From assembly GCF_003859795.1 (NCBI RefSeq), contig NZ_RQYI01000005.1, positions 26,567-90,566 of the forward strand: DNA of 64,000 nt, in the 5' to 3' direction. The position numbers and the translations under genes were made by a program. This stretch comes from Alloprevotella sp. OH1205_COT-284. Its GTDB lineage: Bacteria > Bacteroidota > Bacteroidia > Bacteroidales > Bacteroidaceae. Under the pieces are notes generated by a model. It ran no database searches, was not told the origin of the DNA, and saw only the letters and a list, made by a program, of their open reading frames with translations. Positions 17,236 through 25,898 of the stretch are shown here, in pieces (the first letter of the stretch is position 1; each line of letters starts with the position of its first letter).

Positions 17236-18609
17236 TCAAGATGTTGCGTCGAGCAAGACCTCTCCCAAAGTGGGATGCGCATGAATGGTCGAAGACAATT
17301 CCTTTATAGTGGCTCTCCGGGCAATCATCGGCACAAGTTCCTGAATGATGTCGGCAGCATGTGCCCCAAACAGGTGTCCGCCCAAGATATGCCCCTCGGC
17401 GTCCGTTACGATTTTCACCATCCCTTCCGGCTCTCCCATGGCCAATGCTTTTCCGTTGGTGCGGAAGAAACCTTTATAACTTTTTGTTTCAATGCCTTTT
17501 GTTTTGCATTCGGCTTCGGTCATCCCTACGCCGGCAGCCTCCGGATGTGTAAAAATGGCGGCCGGCATAATGTCAAGACGAATGTCGGAAGGTTCGTTCA
17601 GCATGTGGCAAAGAGCTTTTTCTCCCTGGAAAGTTGCGGCATGCGCCAACTGGCAAAGTCCATTGACGTCACCCACCGCATAAACTCCTTCCACATTGGT
17701 CATCATGTGTTCGTTCACGGCGATACCCAACGGAGTGAACCGGATGCCGGCGTGCTCCAAGCCAAGCCCCTCAACGCGTGCTTTTCTTCCCACGGCGAGG
17801 AGTACGACATCGGCTTCCTGTCTTTTCTTTTCGCCCTTACACTCATAGGTCACTATGAGGTTTTCCTCTTGTGTGATGCTTTCTACGGCGGCTTGATTGA
17901 CGAGTTCGATGCCGGCTCGTTTGAAAGACGGCTTCATCCGCTTGACCAAATCGACATCGAAATTGGGCAACATTTCCTTACAATATTCAAGCACAGTTAC
18001 TTTACTGCCGAATGCACCGAATATGGAGGCAAACTCCATTCCGATCACGCCACCGCCGATGACACAAAGCCTTTCGGGAACGAATGAGAGTCGGAGCATT
18101 TCGGTAGAAGTGAGCACTCCGGGTAGGCGCACGCCGGGGAAGGAAGGGATTTTGGTTTCCGAGCCGGTGGCGATGATGATTCGCGAAGCCGAGAAACGGT
18201 TGTCCGTCAAAGGAATGCCCTCGGCATTGCGGGCGTCATCCACCTCAACGGTGTGCGCTTCTACGAAACGCGCACGTCCTTTGACCCTTGTTATGCCGGG
18301 AGCGGAGAGCAAGGTTTCGATACCGCTCCGAAGCGTTGCGACCACTTCATCTTTGCGCGCCATGGCGCGCCGAATGTCAAAACGATAGGAAAGGTCGTTC
18401 AACCCCCATTTTTCCGAATCCCGCAGATCGATCAGTATTTCTGCGTTTCGGCACAAACATTTAGTAGGGATACATCCTACGTTCAAACAAGTTCCTCCCA
18501 ACTCTTCGGCCTCAACGATGAGTGTGTCCAATCCTCGTCGGGCAGCTTTTACGGCTGTTTCGTATCCTCCGGGGCCGGCTCCGATAATAATGAGATCTTT
18601 GACAATCAT
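17236..18609 (-). CDS. lpdA: Dihydrolipoyl dehydrogenase (glycine-cleavage L-protein)
   Basis: A 457-residue FAD flavoprotein that reoxidises the dihydrolipoyl arm of GcvH with NAD+. The FAD-binding fold opens with LIIIGAGPGGYETAVKAARR. The redox-active disulfide is GGTCLNVGCIPTKCL. The NAD-binding fold is RLCVIGGGVIGMEFASIFG, and the second FAD motif is VEGVYAVGDVNG. The C-terminal catalytic His-Glu pair sits in HAHPTLGEVLLDA. The start overlaps the gcvPB stop by 4 bp (ATGA), so translation is probably coupled. It is the last gene of the gcv operon, which suggests it is dedicated to glycine cleavage rather than to a 2-oxoacid dehydrogenase. Confidence 0.95.
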   Translation of the reverse strand: MIVKDLIIIGAGPGGYETAVKAARRGLDTLIVEAEELGGTCLNVGCIPTKCLCRNAEILIDLRDSEKWGLNDLSYRFDIRRAMARKDEVVATLRSGIETLLSAPGITRVKGRARFVEAHTVEVDDARNAEGIPLTDNRFSASRIIIATGSETKIPSFPGVRLPGVLTSTEMLRLSFVPERLCVIGGGVIGMEFASIFGAFGSKVTVLEYCKEMLPNFDVDLVKRMKPSFKRAGIELVNQAAVESITQEENLIVTYECKGEKKRQEADVVLLAVGRKARVEGLGLEHAGIRFTPLGIAVNEHMMTNVEGVYAVGDVNGLCQLAHAATFQGEKALCHMLNEPSDIRLDIMPAAIFTHPEAAGVGMTEAECKTKGIETKSYKGFFRTNGKALAMGEPEGMVKIVTDAEGHILGGHLFGAHAADIIQELVPMIARRATIKELSSTIHAHPTLGEVLLDATS

Positions 18610-20075
18610 GATTCTATGAGATCTTTGAAGGTAAGTTTCGGTTCACGAACAGCTTTCACATCGTCAAGTCGGCGTACCGGCGTGTGGTGAGGCGCGTTTT
18701 TCACGATTTCGGGAGAAGTCTTGGCTTCTTCTGCTATCTTCCTCATCACTTCGATAAACGCATCAAGCGTAGACTTACTTTCGGTTTCGGTCGGTTCGAT
18801 CATGAGCGATTGATGAAAAAGCAACGGGAAATAAATGGTTGGCGCATGATAGCCATAATCGAGCAATCGTTTGGCCACATCCAGCGTTGTGACCTCCGTG
18901 CTTTTGTCTTTCAGACCGTCGAACACAAATTCGTGTTTACACAATCCTTTTATGGGGAGTTCGTAGCAATCTTTCAGGCTTTCTTTGATGTAGTTGGCAT
19001 TGAGCGTAGAGAGTGCTCCGACGCGTTTTATCTGTTCCCGTCCCATGGTCAGCAAATAAGCATAAGCGCGCATCAACACACCGTAGTTTCCGAGAAAACG
19101 GGAGATGTATCCGATCGATTTTTCATGATGACAGAGCGAATACGTCCCATCGTCAAGACGACACACCTGCGGATTGGGGAGCAATTCCGCCAAATCTTCG
19201 CGCACGCCCACCGGCCCCGCGCCGGGCCCTCCTCCTCCGTGTGGGGTGGAAAAGGTTTTGTGTATGTTGATGTGCATCACGTCGAACCCCATATCTCCGG
19301 GACGACACACGCCCAGCATCGGGTTGAGATTTGCCCCATCGTAATACATCAATCCGCCGGCCTCGTGAATAAGGCGGGCTATTTCGGGGATTTGCGTTTC
19401 AAAGATGCCCAGCGTATTGGGGTTGGTCATCATCATTCCGGCCAAATTCTCGTCGAGCAGAGGAATGAGATCTTGCACATCGACAGTGCCGTCCTCCGTG
19501 CTCTTCACCTCAACGATTTGCAATCCGCACACAGCGGCCGAGGCCGGGTTGGTGCCATGAGAGGAATTGGGGACGATGATCTTCGTGCGATGCGCATCTC
19601 CTCGACGAAGATGATAGGTGCGTATAATCATCAGCCCCACCATTTCTCCATGTGCGCCGGCATAAGGATTGAGTGTGAAACGATGCAGTCCGGATATTTC
19701 GGAAAGTGTCCGTTGCACCTCATCGTAGAGTTGGAGTGCCCCTTGTGTCGTTTCGACAGGTTGCGAAGGATGAAGAGCGGTAAATTTCGGATCGGCCGCC
19801 ATTTCGTCGTTGATTTTGGGATTGTATTTCATGGTGCAGCTGCCCAAAGGATAAAATCCCGTGTCTACTCCGAAGTTGTTGTTGCTCATATTGGTATAGT
19901 GGCGCACGACGCTGAGTTCGTCCACTTCGGGCAACAGCGTGTCCGACCGGCGGCGCAATGCCGCGGGCAACTCATCAAGCGAATAGTTTCCAAAAACATT
20001 TCGTGGAAGAGAGCAACCGACGCGTCCCGGTTGGGAGATCTCAAAGATCAATTTTCCATAATAAGTATTGTTCAT
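18606..20075 (-). CDS. gcvPB: Glycine dehydrogenase (decarboxylating) subunit 2
   Basis: A 489-residue subunit of the two-part P-protein. It binds PLP and decarboxylates glycine, passing the aminomethyl group to lipoyl-GcvH. The PLP lysine lies in HINIHKTFSTPHGGGGPGAG (Lys about 273). Other family blocks are NMSNNNFGVDTGFYPLGSCT and VPNSSHGTNPASAAVCG. It overlaps gcvPA by 4 bp upstream and lpdA by 4 bp downstream. Length fits the two-subunit form found in Firmicutes, archaea and some other bacteria, not the single ~950-residue P-protein. Confidence 0.96.
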   Translation of the reverse strand: MNNTYYGKLIFEISQPGRVGCSLPRNVFGNYSLDELPAALRRRSDTLLPEVDELSVVRHYTNMSNNNFGVDTGFYPLGSCTMKYNPKINDEMAADPKFTALHPSQPVETTQGALQLYDEVQRTLSEISGLHRFTLNPYAGAHGEMVGLMIIRTYHLRRGDAHRTKIIVPNSSHGTNPASAAVCGLQIVEVKSTEDGTVDVQDLIPLLDENLAGMMMTNPNTLGIFETQIPEIARLIHEAGGLMYYDGANLNPMLGVCRPGDMGFDVMHINIHKTFSTPHGGGGPGAGPVGVREDLAELLPNPQVCRLDDGTYSLCHHEKSIGYISRFLGNYGVLMRAYAYLLTMGREQIKRVGALSTLNANYIKESLKDCYELPIKGLCKHEFVFDGLKDKSTEVTTLDVAKRLLDYGYHAPTIYFPLLFHQSLMIEPTETESKSTLDAFIEVMRKIAEEAKTSPEIVKNAPHHTPVRRLDDVKAVREPKLTFKDLIES

Positions 20076-21409
20076 GGCTGAAAGTTTTTGATGAGTTCAA
20101 CGAGCTTGTCGATTTCTTCTTTTGTCCGCTTCTCGGTCACGGCTATCGTGACACAATCTTCCATGCCGGGAGTTTCCGGTCGTACACCGAAATGGAAGCC
20201 CTCTCGCAGGCAATGGTTTTGCAAAGCGGTTACGTCCGATGTCGAACGCAAACAAAATTCGTTGAGAAAGGGTGAAGAGAAAACCCTCTCAAATTTTCCC
20301 GTCTTCACGAGGGCGTCGCAAAGATAGTGTGCTCCGGCATAGGACAATTCATTCACCTCCTTCAACCCCTGTTTGCCCATCAGCGACATATAAATCGTGA
20401 CAAACAGCGACATCACTCCCTGATTGGTACAGATGTTGGAAGTGGCTTTTTCTCGGCGTATGTGTTGCTCTCGTGCCTGCATGGTCAAGACAAAAGCCCT
20501 TTTCCCTTCGCTGTCGGTGGTGGCACCGACGATGCGCCCGGGCATCTTTCTCACCAGAGCTTTTGTTGCACATAAGAACCCGATGTAGGGACCGCCGTAG
20601 CCGAGCGGTATTCCGAGCGATTGTGCATCGCCCACGGCTATATCCGCCCCCCACTCACCCGGCGACCTGACGACGCTCAACGTGGAAGGACGGCAATTGA
20701 CGATGAAAAGAGCCTTGTGGGCATGGCAAAGGTCGGAAAAGCCGGCATAGTCTTCGATAACGCCATAGTAATTCACGGCCTGCACAAACACGGCAGCCAC
20801 ATCTTCGGAAATGCGAGATTGAAGATCTTCAAAATCGGTTTGTCCGTTTTTGTGGGCAATCAGCTCGATGTTCACCCCATGAAATCCGGCATAGGTTTGA
20901 AGCACACGCAGCGTTTGCGGATGCAGGGTGGAAGCAACAAGAAGCCGTTTTTTCTTTTTCCCCACCGCCAGAGCCATAAACATCGCTTCGGTGGTGGCGG
21001 TGGTGCCGTCGTACATCGAAGAGTTGGAGTAGTCCAGCCCCGTGAGATCCGCAAGCATTGTCTGGTACTCGAAGATATATTGAAGCGTGCCCTGCGAAAC
21101 TTCGGCTTGATAGGGGGTGTAAGAGGTGAGAAACTCACTGCGGGAAACGAGCGTGGGAATGATGCTCGGCGTATAGTGGTCGTAGACTCCGCTGCCGGCA
21201 AAACAAATCAGACTTTTGTTTTTATCGCCGAGTTGTTGAAAGACACGACGCACCTCCAATTCCGATTTGGATTCGGGCATATCGTAATCTCTTTTCAGTT
21301 TCAGCTCATCGGGCACCTCCGCATAGAGATCATCGAGCGTTGCGACTCCGACGGTGCGGAGCATGTCCGAAATCTCCGCCTCGGTGTGAGGAAGATATTT
21401 GAAAGCCAT
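20072..21409 (-). CDS. gcvPA: Glycine dehydrogenase (decarboxylating) subunit 1
   Basis: A 445-residue partner of GcvPB, homologous to the N-terminal half of single-chain P-proteins. It begins MAFKYLPHTEAEISDMLRTV, the usual opening of this subunit. Family blocks include CFAGSGVYDHYTPSIIPTLV, TPYQAEVSQGTLQYIFEYQT and SMYDGTTATTEAMFMAL. It lacks the PLP lysine motif, as expected for this half. The stop overlaps the gcvPB start, consistent with equal synthesis of an alpha2-beta2 enzyme. About 100 bp without a gene separates it from gcvH. Confidence 0.96.
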   Translation of the reverse strand: MAFKYLPHTEAEISDMLRTVGVATLDDLYAEVPDELKLKRDYDMPESKSELEVRRVFQQLGDKNKSLICFAGSGVYDHYTPSIIPTLVSRSEFLTSYTPYQAEVSQGTLQYIFEYQTMLADLTGLDYSNSSMYDGTTATTEAMFMALAVGKKKKRLLVASTLHPQTLRVLQTYAGFHGVNIELIAHKNGQTDFEDLQSRISEDVAAVFVQAVNYYGVIEDYAGFSDLCHAHKALFIVNCRPSTLSVVRSPGEWGADIAVGDAQSLGIPLGYGGPYIGFLCATKALVRKMPGRIVGATTDSEGKRAFVLTMQAREQHIRREKATSNICTNQGVMSLFVTIYMSLMGKQGLKEVNELSYAGAHYLCDALVKTGKFERVFSSPFLNEFCLRSTSDVTALQNHCLREGFHFGVRPETPGMEDCVTIAVTEKRTKEEIDKLVELIKNFQP

Positions 21410-21509
21410 GATGGGAAAGATTTAAGGTTAAACGATCGGAGGAACGTTGGGCGCCTCGTCTTCATTGCGCAAGCGGGAGCAGGCTGCAACTTGAAGAAGA
21501 GGAAAGGCC

Positions 21510-21890
21510 TTATTGAGCGATGAAGCGTGCGTAGGCTTCGGCACTCATCAGTCCTTTGAGCTCTTCCGGATTGGAGAGTTCCACCTTGACGATCCAGTGT
21601 TCAAAGGCATCTTTATTGAGCAATTCGGGTTCGTCGCCGAGGGCTTCGTTTATTTCCACCACCTTTCCCGAAACGGGCGAAATAAGATCGCTTGCAGCCT
21701 TCACGCTCTCGACGGCACCAAAGGTTTCTTCTGCCGTGATTTCATCTCCCTCTTCGGGGAGTTCGACATAGACCACGTTGCCCAACTGGCTTTGTGCAAA
21801 GTCCGTGATACCGACATAGGCCACATTGCCTTCTGTTTTTACATATTCGTGTGATTCGGAATAGAGCAATCCTTCGATAATTTTTGCCAT
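21510..21890 (-). CDS. gcvH: Glycine cleavage system H protein
   Basis: A 126-residue lipoyl carrier that shuttles the aminomethyl arm between P, T and L proteins. It begins MAKIIEGLLYSESHEYVKTE. The lipoylated lysine is in GAVESVKAASDLISPVSGKV (Lys about 64). Length is normal. A longer frame exists upstream to 22001, but the conserved domain starts at this Met; the Met two codons earlier at 21896 is an equal alternative. It is third in the operon, behind a 225-bp gap after gcvT in which I see no gene. Confidence 0.96.
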   Translation of the reverse strand: MAKIIEGLLYSESHEYVKTEGNVAYVGITDFAQSQLGNVVYVELPEEGDEITAEETFGAVESVKAASDLISPVSGKVVEINEALGDEPELLNKDAFEHWIVKVELSNPEELKGLMSAEAYARFIAQ

Positions 21891-22115
21891 GGTCATCTTG
21901 TTTTGATAAGTAGGTATTGAGTATGAACGGATATTAGATTTGCTTTTGTTTTTCGTCAGTATGTCGGCGGACAGGAGGAGCATGACGGGCTGCACGACCA
22001 ATCACCGACAGCAGACGGAAAAGAAAGGCAAAGACGATGCCAAAGAAAAAAATCAACTGACAACGCAGAAATATTGTTTACTCTTCAACACCTGCTTAAA
22101 AGGTTAAAGGTAAGT

Positions 22116-23213
22116 TTATTTTTTATAGTGTTTGTCGTAAAAACGCTTTTTGGTCACCACTCCCTCTTGGAGTCGTTTGCGGATGCGCACACCCACGTTT
22201 GTTCCGATTTCGGCACAGGCCTTGTCGATGAGTGCCATGCAGACGCTCTTTCCCGTCGATACGGATTGATAGCCCGTTGTGACGCTCCCCACGACCTTGC
22301 CGTCTGCCTCCACCTCATATCCGTGTCGGGGAATGGCGCGGCCGTTCAGCTCAATGCCCACCACTTTTCGTTTGAGCCCTTCTGTTTTTTGAGCCACAAT
22401 GGCATCACGTCCTACGAAGTCGCCTTTGTCGAGTTTGACAAACATTCCCAGTCCGGCTTCCAAGGGAGTGATTTCCTCCGAAAGCTCATTGCCGTAAAGC
22501 GGCAGTCCGACCTCAAAGCGCAACGTGTCGCGACAGCCCAGTCCGCAAGGCGTCACCTCTTTTGAGGCCAACAACGCGTCCCACGCCTTGCGAATGAAAG
22601 CGGGCGAACCATAAATTTCAAATCCGTCCTCGCCCGTGTATCCGGTACGGCTGATGAGCAAAGCCTGTCCTTCATGCTCCGTTTCCTTGAAGGTGTAAAA
22701 CGCCAAATCGGCACACGAAATTCCCAAACAACGCTCAATGAGGCTCTCCGCTTTCGTTCCCTGAACGGCCAATTCGGCCGTTTCTTCCGAACGGTTCTTC
22801 ACCTCCACCTCGAAACCGTCGGCCAGCTTTGTGAGCCAATCCAGATCTTTGTCGATGTTGGAGGCATTGACGATGAGCCAATAGTCGGTGTTGCTCTTCA
22901 CGTAAACCAACAAATCGTCCACCACCCCGCCATTGGGATTGAGCAACATGCCATAGAGGATTTTTCCGTAGGGCGCACCGCTCACATCGTTGGTGAACAC
23001 GTGTTGCACGAAGCGTTCGGCATCACGACCGGTGATCTGCACCTCTCCCATGTGCGAAACGTCAAACAGGCCGCAGGCCGTTCGCACCGCGTTGTGTTCG
23101 CTGATAATATCGGTGTATTGAATCGGCATTTCAAAGCCGCCAAACGGACTGATCAAAGCCCCCAGTTCCACGTGTTTGTCGTAGAGGCAGGTACGTTTAA
23201 GTGTGGTTTCCAT
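22116..23213 (-). CDS. gcvT: Aminomethyltransferase (glycine cleavage T protein)
   Basis: A 365-residue enzyme that transfers the methylene of aminomethyl-lipoyl-GcvH to tetrahydrofolate, releasing ammonia. Typical motifs are FGGFEMPIQY, FDVSHMGEVQITGRDAERFV, YGMLLNPNGGVVDDLLVY, LISRTGYTGEDGFEIY and CGLGCRDTLRFEVGLPLYGN. The start METTLKRTCLYDKH at 23213 matches the family N-terminus. A longer frame from 23264 would overlap the lplA stop and add a charged, non-conserved leader. Confidence 0.96.
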   Translation of the reverse strand: METTLKRTCLYDKHVELGALISPFGGFEMPIQYTDIISEHNAVRTACGLFDVSHMGEVQITGRDAERFVQHVFTNDVSGAPYGKILYGMLLNPNGGVVDDLLVYVKSNTDYWLIVNASNIDKDLDWLTKLADGFEVEVKNRSEETAELAVQGTKAESLIERCLGISCADLAFYTFKETEHEGQALLISRTGYTGEDGFEIYGSPAFIRKAWDALLASKEVTPCGLGCRDTLRFEVGLPLYGNELSEEITPLEAGLGMFVKLDKGDFVGRDAIVAQKTEGLKRKVVGIELNGRAIPRHGYEVEADGKVVGSVTTGYQSVSTGKSVCMALIDKACAEIGTNVGVRIRKRLQEGVVTKKRFYDKHYKK

Positions 23214-23247
23214 GATTTCAGATTGAGATGAGGTTGTTGTTCTTTTT

Positions 23248-24228
23248 TTATTCTTCTCCGACAATGAGCTCGGTGAGTGCTTTCGGCGTGAGATTCATGA
23301 TGTATTGATCCAGCTCCACCTTTTCGAGTTTGGCCTCCACGGCCTCTCTGTTGTGGGGCGTGTTTTTGAAGCGTTCCAACAAAGCGTTCAGATCTCCCAC
23401 AAGAAAGAAATCGCCTTTCAGCTCAATATCTTTGATAATACCGTTTTTGAGTTCGAGGCAGGCGTCAAATTCTCCACAACCCTCGATGCGTTGTTTGCGT
23501 CGCAACGTGTAGCGTGGGTTGTTTCCGTAGATGAACGCCGGATCGAGATACTCCCGTTCTATCTCTCTAATTTGCCGCACCTCTTCCGTCGTAAGCGTCA
23601 CCTGTCGGTCGCAGAGATGCGTGCGCACAAAGTCTTTGAAAGCTTCGATGTCTATCGACAAATAGTTTTTCAAGACGGTGACATGCTGCCGAACGCTCTC
23701 CACACCTTTTGAAACGAGTTTCTCCTCGCTCGGTGTGATGCTGCCCACCATGTTTTGCCAATGCGTGTCATAGAGCATTGTGCCATGCACGATGTTGCGC
23801 CCCGGAAGATGATAGAAAGCGTTGCCACTCACTTTCTTTCCGTCTACCAAAATATCATTGCGCCCCGAAGTGTAGGCTTCGACGCCGAGCTGTCGCAACA
23901 CACCGACCACCATCGAAATATACTTGTCGAACGTACACGTCACGTTTTCGCCCGAATTGATATAGCTGAACATGATGTTGTGCATATCGGCATAAACACA
24001 TCCCCCTCCGCTCTTGCGGCGATAGGTTTCGATGCCGTGTTCGCGGCAATAGGCCATGTTCACCTCATTCTCAATCAGCTGATTGCGGCCGAAAATCACC
24101 GTAGGCTTCACCTGCCAGAGAAAAAAACATTCCTCCAAAGGAGTGTGGCGTGCGAGATATTCCTCCATCGCCAAATAAAACGAAAGACGCTGTGTTTCGA
24201 TAAAAGGAAGGGAAATATAATACATCAT
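23248..24228 (-). CDS. lplA: Lipoate-protein ligase
   Basis: About 326 residues, LplA type, attaching lipoate to acceptor lysines via lipoyl-AMP. The N-terminal catalytic domain shows PTVIFGRNQLIENEVNMAYC, RRKSGGGCVYADMHNIMFSY and GRNDILVDGKKVSGNAFYHL. A smaller C-terminal accessory domain follows (residues about 240-326). Two adjacent Met codons (24228 and 24225) are equally good starts. It is the first gene of the gcv operon, so GcvH is its most likely substrate, implying use of scavenged lipoate. Confidence 0.93.
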   Translation of the reverse strand: MMYYISLPFIETQRLSFYLAMEEYLARHTPLEECFFLWQVKPTVIFGRNQLIENEVNMAYCREHGIETYRRKSGGGCVYADMHNIMFSYINSGENVTCTFDKYISMVVGVLRQLGVEAYTSGRNDILVDGKKVSGNAFYHLPGRNIVHGTMLYDTHWQNMVGSITPSEEKLVSKGVESVRQHVTVLKNYLSIDIEAFKDFVRTHLCDRQVTLTTEEVRQIREIEREYLDPAFIYGNNPRYTLRRKQRIEGCGEFDACLELKNGIIKDIELKGDFFLVGDLNALLERFKNTPHNREAVEAKLEKVELDQYIMNLTPKALTELIVGEE

Positions 24229-24634
24229 GCTGTCGGAATAAAGACAATGCACCGCTCAAACAACAGCGTTGAACGGTTCGGCCTCACCCCAAACGATCGG
24301 CAAATCATCGGGAGCGCGGCCGCGTCGTCGTGTTTTTCAAAAAAGAGCACATACTTGTGTGTCCGCCCCAAATTTGCGACATTGTTTTGAAACAAACAAA
24401 TTTTTGGACTGTTTTTCATTTCTACTTTGCAAAAATCCTTTCCGCACGACAATGAAAAGGCGGTTTCATCGCGATTTTACGAGTTCGCGGCAAAATCGCG
24501 CCTTCCCCAAAACGAAACCTCGGCAAAACCGCGCCGACTTTCTCCGTGACGTGCCCGAACGCACCTTTGGGGCATCAAAAGTTTTTTAGGAGGAGTAATG
24601 GCGCATCATGCGGGCTTCTCCCATGTGTTTTTCG

Positions 24635-25115
24635 CAAAAATGTCGAAAAACATACACTGCGCCTTTCATATTGCTGAATTTCAGAGGAATGCGAATGTAG
24701 ACAGGCGGTATACCAACATACACGGCAAGAAACTAAGCATCTAATACACAAGCGATAAGGAATGTAGACAGATTTATCGAAAACCTACACAGCCTACATG
24801 GTTGGGAGTTCGGACAGCTGCACGCCTTCCCGATGCAGTGTGTAGGCTGTAAAGGCGAATGTAGTTATTCCCTCGTGTTGTCTACATTCGCAACAATCTA
24901 TATATCTGACACTTAACAAAGGAAGTGTAGACAATGTAGATAAAAAGAAGAAAAACTCTTGGTAAAGGGAGGGAAAGCCGTTTTTTCACGCAGAAAGGTT
25001 GCAGCTCCTCTTCGGTTTGTCCGAATATGCTTTGAATGGTTGTAGCGAATTTTAGCCAAGGAGTAGTGAAAACGGAGTAACGAGTAGAAATTTCTACCTC
25101 TGACCTAAATTCCAC
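24635..25115 (-). repeat. Degenerate ~480-bp repeat, copy B (inverted relative to copy A)
   Basis: The reverse complement aligns with 6390-6875 in the same block order, diverged by many substitutions and small indels. The motif gtctacattc or its complement recurs at about 24692, 24762, 24880 and, degenerate, near 24930. A 77-codon open frame on the minus strand (24882-25115) has no counterpart in copy A and is probably not a gene. Nothing else is seen between the lplA start and the promoter at 25294. Confidence 0.7.
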
Positions 25116-25293
25116 AACTTCCTATCGGGTGTTCTTCCCGGTGATGCAGCCCTTCGGCCTTTGTCAGGAAAGTTTTTTCCACTTCTACTGCTTGGTTGCT
25201 CTTTGCCTTCAAGAAGAGAAGGGAACTTATGAGGGGCTTATGGCGGTTTTACGACAGTTTCACCGCCTCATGCCCGGCATTGATCGTGAGGGT

Positions 25294-25326
25294 TTTGTGT
25301 CATTTCGGCTTTTATTCGTATTTTTG
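25294..25326 (+). promoter_or_regulatory. Promoter implying a leaderless mRNA
   Basis: TTTG at 25294-25297, a 21-bp spacer, TATTTTTG at 25319-25326. The -7 box ends only 4 nt before the ATG at 25331, so transcription should begin at or very near the start codon. Confidence 0.7.
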
Positions 25327-25330
25327 CGGC

Positions 25331-25792
25331 ATGACATTTCCCAAGCTCAACCTTCCGTCGGTCGAACTGCGGCTTCGACAAAATTCCGCGGGTCGCACAC
25401 TGGTTTTCGATCCGCTGCGCCGGCGTTTTGTCACCCTCACGGCCGAAGAGTGGGTGCGGCAGCATTTCGTGCATTTTCTCATGACCGATCGTGGTTATCC
25501 AAGTGCTCTCTTGGGCAACGAGGTGGGTTTGACGGTGGGCGGTGTTGCACGCCGTTGCGACAGCGTTTTGTTTTCCCGACAAGGGGGAGAACCCCGCGTC
25601 ATCGTCGAATACAAAGCCCCGCACATCGCCATTTCGCAAGAGGTTTTCACACAAATCCAAAGCTACAACAGCGTGCTGCGCGCCGACTATTTGATCGTGA
25701 GCAACGGACTGCGCCATTTTTGTTGCCGCATGGACTATTCGCGCCATTGCGCCACGTTTCTGCCACACATACCGCACTATCGCGATCTGTAA
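25331..25792 (+). CDS. Small HsdR N-terminal-like (type I restriction R subunit N-domain) protein
   Basis: A 153-residue stand-alone protein resembling the nuclease-fold N-domain seen in HsdR subunits. It has the family N-terminal run FDPLRRRFVTLTAEEWVRQH, a Val-Gly-Gly-Val strand with GGVARRCDSVLF, and the catalytic-type E-x-K within RVIVEYKAPHIAISQEVFTQ (upstream Asp of RRCDSVLF, then Glu and Lys). There is no helicase or methylase nearby, so it is not a restriction system by itself. Such stand-alone proteins are common in Bacteroidales, with unknown function. The start is set by homology and by the promoter right in front of it. Confidence 0.8.
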   Translation: MTFPKLNLPSVELRLRQNSAGRTLVFDPLRRRFVTLTAEEWVRQHFVHFLMTDRGYPSALLGNEVGLTVGGVARRCDSVLFSRQGGEPRVIVEYKAPHIAISQEVFTQIQSYNSVLRADYLIVSNGLRHFCCRMDYSRHCATFLPHIPHYRDL

Positions 25793-25834
25793 ATCCGCTC
25801 TGCATGCTTGCCGAAGAGATTATTTGCCGGAAGA

Positions 25835-25866
25835 TTTGCCGAAGTGAAAGGAATATCGTACATTTG
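25835..25866 (+). promoter_or_regulatory. Promoter of the PNGase F/GH92 unit
   Basis: TTTG at 25835-25838, a 20-bp spacer, TACATTTG at 25859-25866. Exact consensus, 32 nt before the start at 25899. Confidence 0.85.
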
Positions 25867-25898
25867 ACGCATCTTTTACAACACCAAATCCTTATACT

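Noticed and set aside
18684..20081. A 465-codon open frame antisense to gcvPB
   Set aside because: Lies wholly over a conserved PLP enzyme and shows no domain; shadow of the real gene.
25331..25792. A type I restriction-modification system
   Set aside because: Only an HsdR-N-like domain is present; there is no helicase, HsdM or HsdS nearby.
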